Positions 7,602 to 9,064 of a stretch of 9,064 nt of DNA are shown in pieces. The first letter of the stretch is position 1. Every line of letters begins with the position of its first letter. The DNA is taken from positions 1-9,064 of the forward strand of contig DDUU01000040.1 in assembly GCA_002344965.1 (NCBI GenBank). Reading direction: 5' to 3'. Both the position numbers and the translations under genes were made by a program. The notes below the pieces were generated by a model. The model worked only from the letters and a program-made list of their open reading frames with translations. It searched no databases and was not told where the DNA came from. Source of the stretch: Candidatus Tepidiaquacellales bacterium UBA2330. GTDB lineage: Bacteria; Bacteroidota; Ignavibacteria; Tepidaquicellales; Tepidaquicellaceae.

Positions 7602-8090
7602 TCATATCTGATAATTGCTTTTACTGATCCCCTGCAGTGCTCTGAGAAGTCCAATCTGTCCGGCATGATAAGCATCATGAGATATATTTTCTCTTACAAA
7701 AATTGAAAAACCTTTACGCTGATTAAACAGATCCATTCCGAGTTTTGAAACGAGCGCTTTCATCTTTTTATGGTTGCTGATCATAAGAGCTATTTCTTCC
7801 TGCCATTTTTTTTCATCCGGACCTGAAGGAATATCTCTCCAGTCGTATAATTTTTTTTCCTCTGATGAGAATGGTTTTCCGGCATCGATTGAAAAGATAT
7901 ACTGTTTCCAGAAATTAGAATGCATTACAATTTTCCATATTGAATTTCTGTTCTTTCCGGGCAGCCACTCCGCCTGTTTAAAATTCAGATCTTCAGTCAG
8001 CTGTAAAATACCCGGCTGTCAGCGGTTACCGCCGTAAAAAAAAGAATCCAAATCCTTGAGATAAGCTTTTACAGGATCGGGAGTTATCAT
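7602..8090 (-). pseudogene. DinB-family (four-helix metal-binding) protein gene with one in-frame TGA
   Basis: Read from ATG 8090 to TGA 7602 the frame gives 162 codons, the usual DinB-family length, interrupted only by TGA at codon 24 (8021-8019). Upstream of it is MITPDPVKAY...YGGNR; downstream comes QPGILQLTEDL, then NSIWKIVMHSNFW (49-61) and ISHDAYHAGQIGLLRAL (136-152). The likely metal triad, His57, His138 and His142, is complete and no frameshift is present. Many DinB-like proteins have a Trp at the stop's position (…G-x-W-x-G-x-x-L…), so the simplest reading is a TGG to TGA change. DinB-like proteins include thiol transferases and damage-inducible proteins; no substrate can be assigned. 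Translation from ATG 7925 would give a 107-residue fragment lacking helix 1 and beginning one residue before His57. It could be a recent nonsense mutation, a sequencing error or a readthrough case. It lies upstream of gyrA on the same strand, 106 bases away. Confidence 0.8.
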
Positions 8091-8425
8091 TTATGATTGT
8101 TAATTTTACTTTCGGAATGTGTGAGCTGGTCTGAACTGAAATTAATATATTTGGACTTCAATATGATTTAAAATATATTTTTAAGTGTAAAAATACTCAT
8201 TTTTGCTAAAATTTACAATGTATTGAATGGTATTTTCACCTTTAAGAGACTGTAAATATTATATGGAAACAGTTGACAAGTGTATTATACAGACATTATT
8301 ATGAAAGATATATAAGGGCATTGAATTAGCAATTAGTTTCATACTCATTTATAAGGATAAGGATTATTCTATGTTCGTCGCGCCAGAAAAATCCTGCGGC
8401 ATCTTTTTAAAAAATTCTAAAATTA
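8091..8425. other. Gene-free AT-rich stretch
   Basis: I see no convincing gene on either strand between the DinB start and the hairpin at 8426. It should contain the promoter for the DinB gene (a weak minus-strand candidate is TTGTAA, 17 bases, TATTTT near 8221-8193). It also holds a better sigma70-like promoter on the plus strand at 8273-8302. Confidence 0.5.
8273..8302 (+). promoter_or_regulatory. Sigma70-like promoter candidate on the plus strand
   Basis: A perfect TTGACA (8273-8278) is followed after 18 bases by TATTAT (8297-8302, 5 of 6 to consensus). No accepted gene begins downstream on this strand; a transcript would run into the hairpin at 8426-8457 and then antisense to the gene at 8482. 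AT-rich DNA gives such matches by chance, and Bacteroidota promoters often differ from this form. Confidence 0.3.
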
Positions 8426-8457
8426 AAAATCCGGACAACTTTCATCATCCGGATTTT
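8426..8457 (-). terminator. Hairpin terminator of the right-edge sorting-domain gene
   Basis: AAAATCCGGA (8426-8435) and TCCGGATTTT (8448-8457) pair perfectly over 10 bases around a 12-base loop. On the minus strand the stem ends in T-rich sequence (TTTTTAATTTT), 24 bases past the stop codon at 8482. On the plus strand only four T follow, so two-way action is possible but weaker. Confidence 0.75.
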
Positions 8458-8481
8458 CATAATCAGATAAAAATCTTATCC

Positions 8482-9064
8482 CTACTTCATCAGCAGCATA
8501 CGCTTTGTATCTATTGCCGAACCGTTCACAAACAATTTATAAAAATACATTCCGCTCGATAGAGATGTTCCGTCGAATGTAACTTTATAAACACCGGACG
8601 GCTTGATCTCATTCACAAGTGATGCAGCTTCCTGTCCGAGCAGGTTGTATATTTTAATTGTGATAAATGATTCCGAAGAAACGTTATATGAAATTTCTGT
8701 CGCAGGATTAAACGGATTCGGTTTGTTCTGAAATAGCTTTGTATCATTGGCTTCAACATCATTTTTTCCTGTTATGCTCTTATCAGATATTCTCATTTTT
8801 GATTTAGAATTTTGTCTCACATTCGGATCTCCGGTGTTTTTCCTTGACTCAAACGAAAGTTCACTCTGATCTGAATTTTCATTGCTGTCATCCTCACCGA
8901 TCGTAAAAATTATATTCCCGTCCGAGTCGTATTTTCTCGCTTTCCACTCCGCGCCGTTTTCGTCCCACTGCATCGCTATAAGTATCGGATTGCCGTAACT
9001 GTCAATTTCTATATTCGCCCAGCGCTGCATCTGTGATCCCGGAACATTTGAATGCTCTGCAAAC
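8482..9064 (-). CDS. Secreted protein with T9SS C-terminal sorting domain, 5' partial
   Basis: The frame is open from the right edge to the TAG at 8484-8482, giving 193 residues; the beginning of the gene lies outside the window, and the ATG at 9030 need not be its start because the frame continues upstream. The visible N-terminal part reads like one unit of a repeat-rich extracellular protein (IDSYGNPILIAMQW ... KYDSDGNIIFTIG). It is followed by a polar linker of about 50 residues rich in S, N, D, E and K. The end is a type IX sorting domain: KPNPFNP, 'TIKIYNLLGQE', 'SGMYFYKL' and a terminal KRMLLMK. It is the third such domain in the window and differs from the other two in having Lys in place of Tyr before PNPFNP. 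The function of the missing main part cannot be given. A hairpin terminator lies 24 bases downstream. Confidence 0.85.
   Translation of the reverse strand, partial: FAEHSNVPGSQMQRWANIEIDSYGNPILIAMQWDENGAEWKARKYDSDGNIIFTIGEDDSNENSDQSELSFESRKNTGDPNVRQNSKSKMRISDKSITGKNDVEANDTKLFQNKPNPFNPATEISYNVSSESFITIKIYNLLGQEAASLVNEIKPSGVYKVTFDGTSLSSGMYFYKLFVNGSAIDTKRMLLMK

Noticed and set aside
7602..8090. Genome-wide recoding of TGA to Trp
   Set aside because: The same DinB gene ends with TGA at the expected length, and Trp in the window's intact genes is TGG; one internal TGA is better explained by a point mutation or error.
8371..8562. 63-codon plus-strand reading frame with an AGGA 7 bases upstream
   Set aside because: It runs through a perfect terminator stem and into the antisense of the conserved sorting domain, and its residues look like nothing coherent. 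I kept only the upstream promoter as a weak signal.

Overview
This 9 kb window is AT-rich chromosomal DNA that looks like it comes from a member of the Bacteroidota/Chlorobi superphylum, most plausibly the Ignavibacteria. The reasons are three separate exported proteins ending in a type IX secretion (Por) sorting domain of the 'PNPFNP ... GxYxY ... KRM' type, protein starts that mostly lack Shine-Dalgarno sequences, and AT-rich direct repeats between genes. The taxonomic call is an inference; there is no rRNA marker here.

Layout. Bases 1-3793 (+ strand) hold two genes in tandem for secreted proteins. The first is the 3' part of a Ycf48/BNR-type beta-propeller protein, cut by the left edge. 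The second is a complete 845-residue M6-like zinc metalloprotease with an Fn3-like domain. Both end in the sorting domain. A clear rho-independent terminator (3870-3903) follows. From 3931 to 8090 the genes lie on the minus strand. In transcription order they are a DinB-family gene broken by one in-frame TGA (8090-7602), gyrA (7495-5048) and a low-specificity L-threonine aldolase gene, ltaE (4962-3931), which converges on the protease gene. Bases 8091-8481 are mostly non-coding, with a hairpin terminator at 8426-8457. The right edge (8482-9064, minus) holds the 3' end of a third sorting-domain protein.

How the genes relate. The three sorting-domain proteins are probably independent cargo of one outer-membrane export machine, whose own genes are not in the window. 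gyrA and ltaE are housekeeping genes and need not be functionally linked to them. I do not see a defence, mobile or biosynthetic system here.

Most worth a second look: the single TGA in the otherwise intact DinB gene, placed where I would expect the family's conserved tryptophan; a lysine at the GyrA position equivalent to E. coli Ser83; a protease zinc site with HEHGH but without the usual downstream Gly/Asp; and a composition step inside the protease gene.
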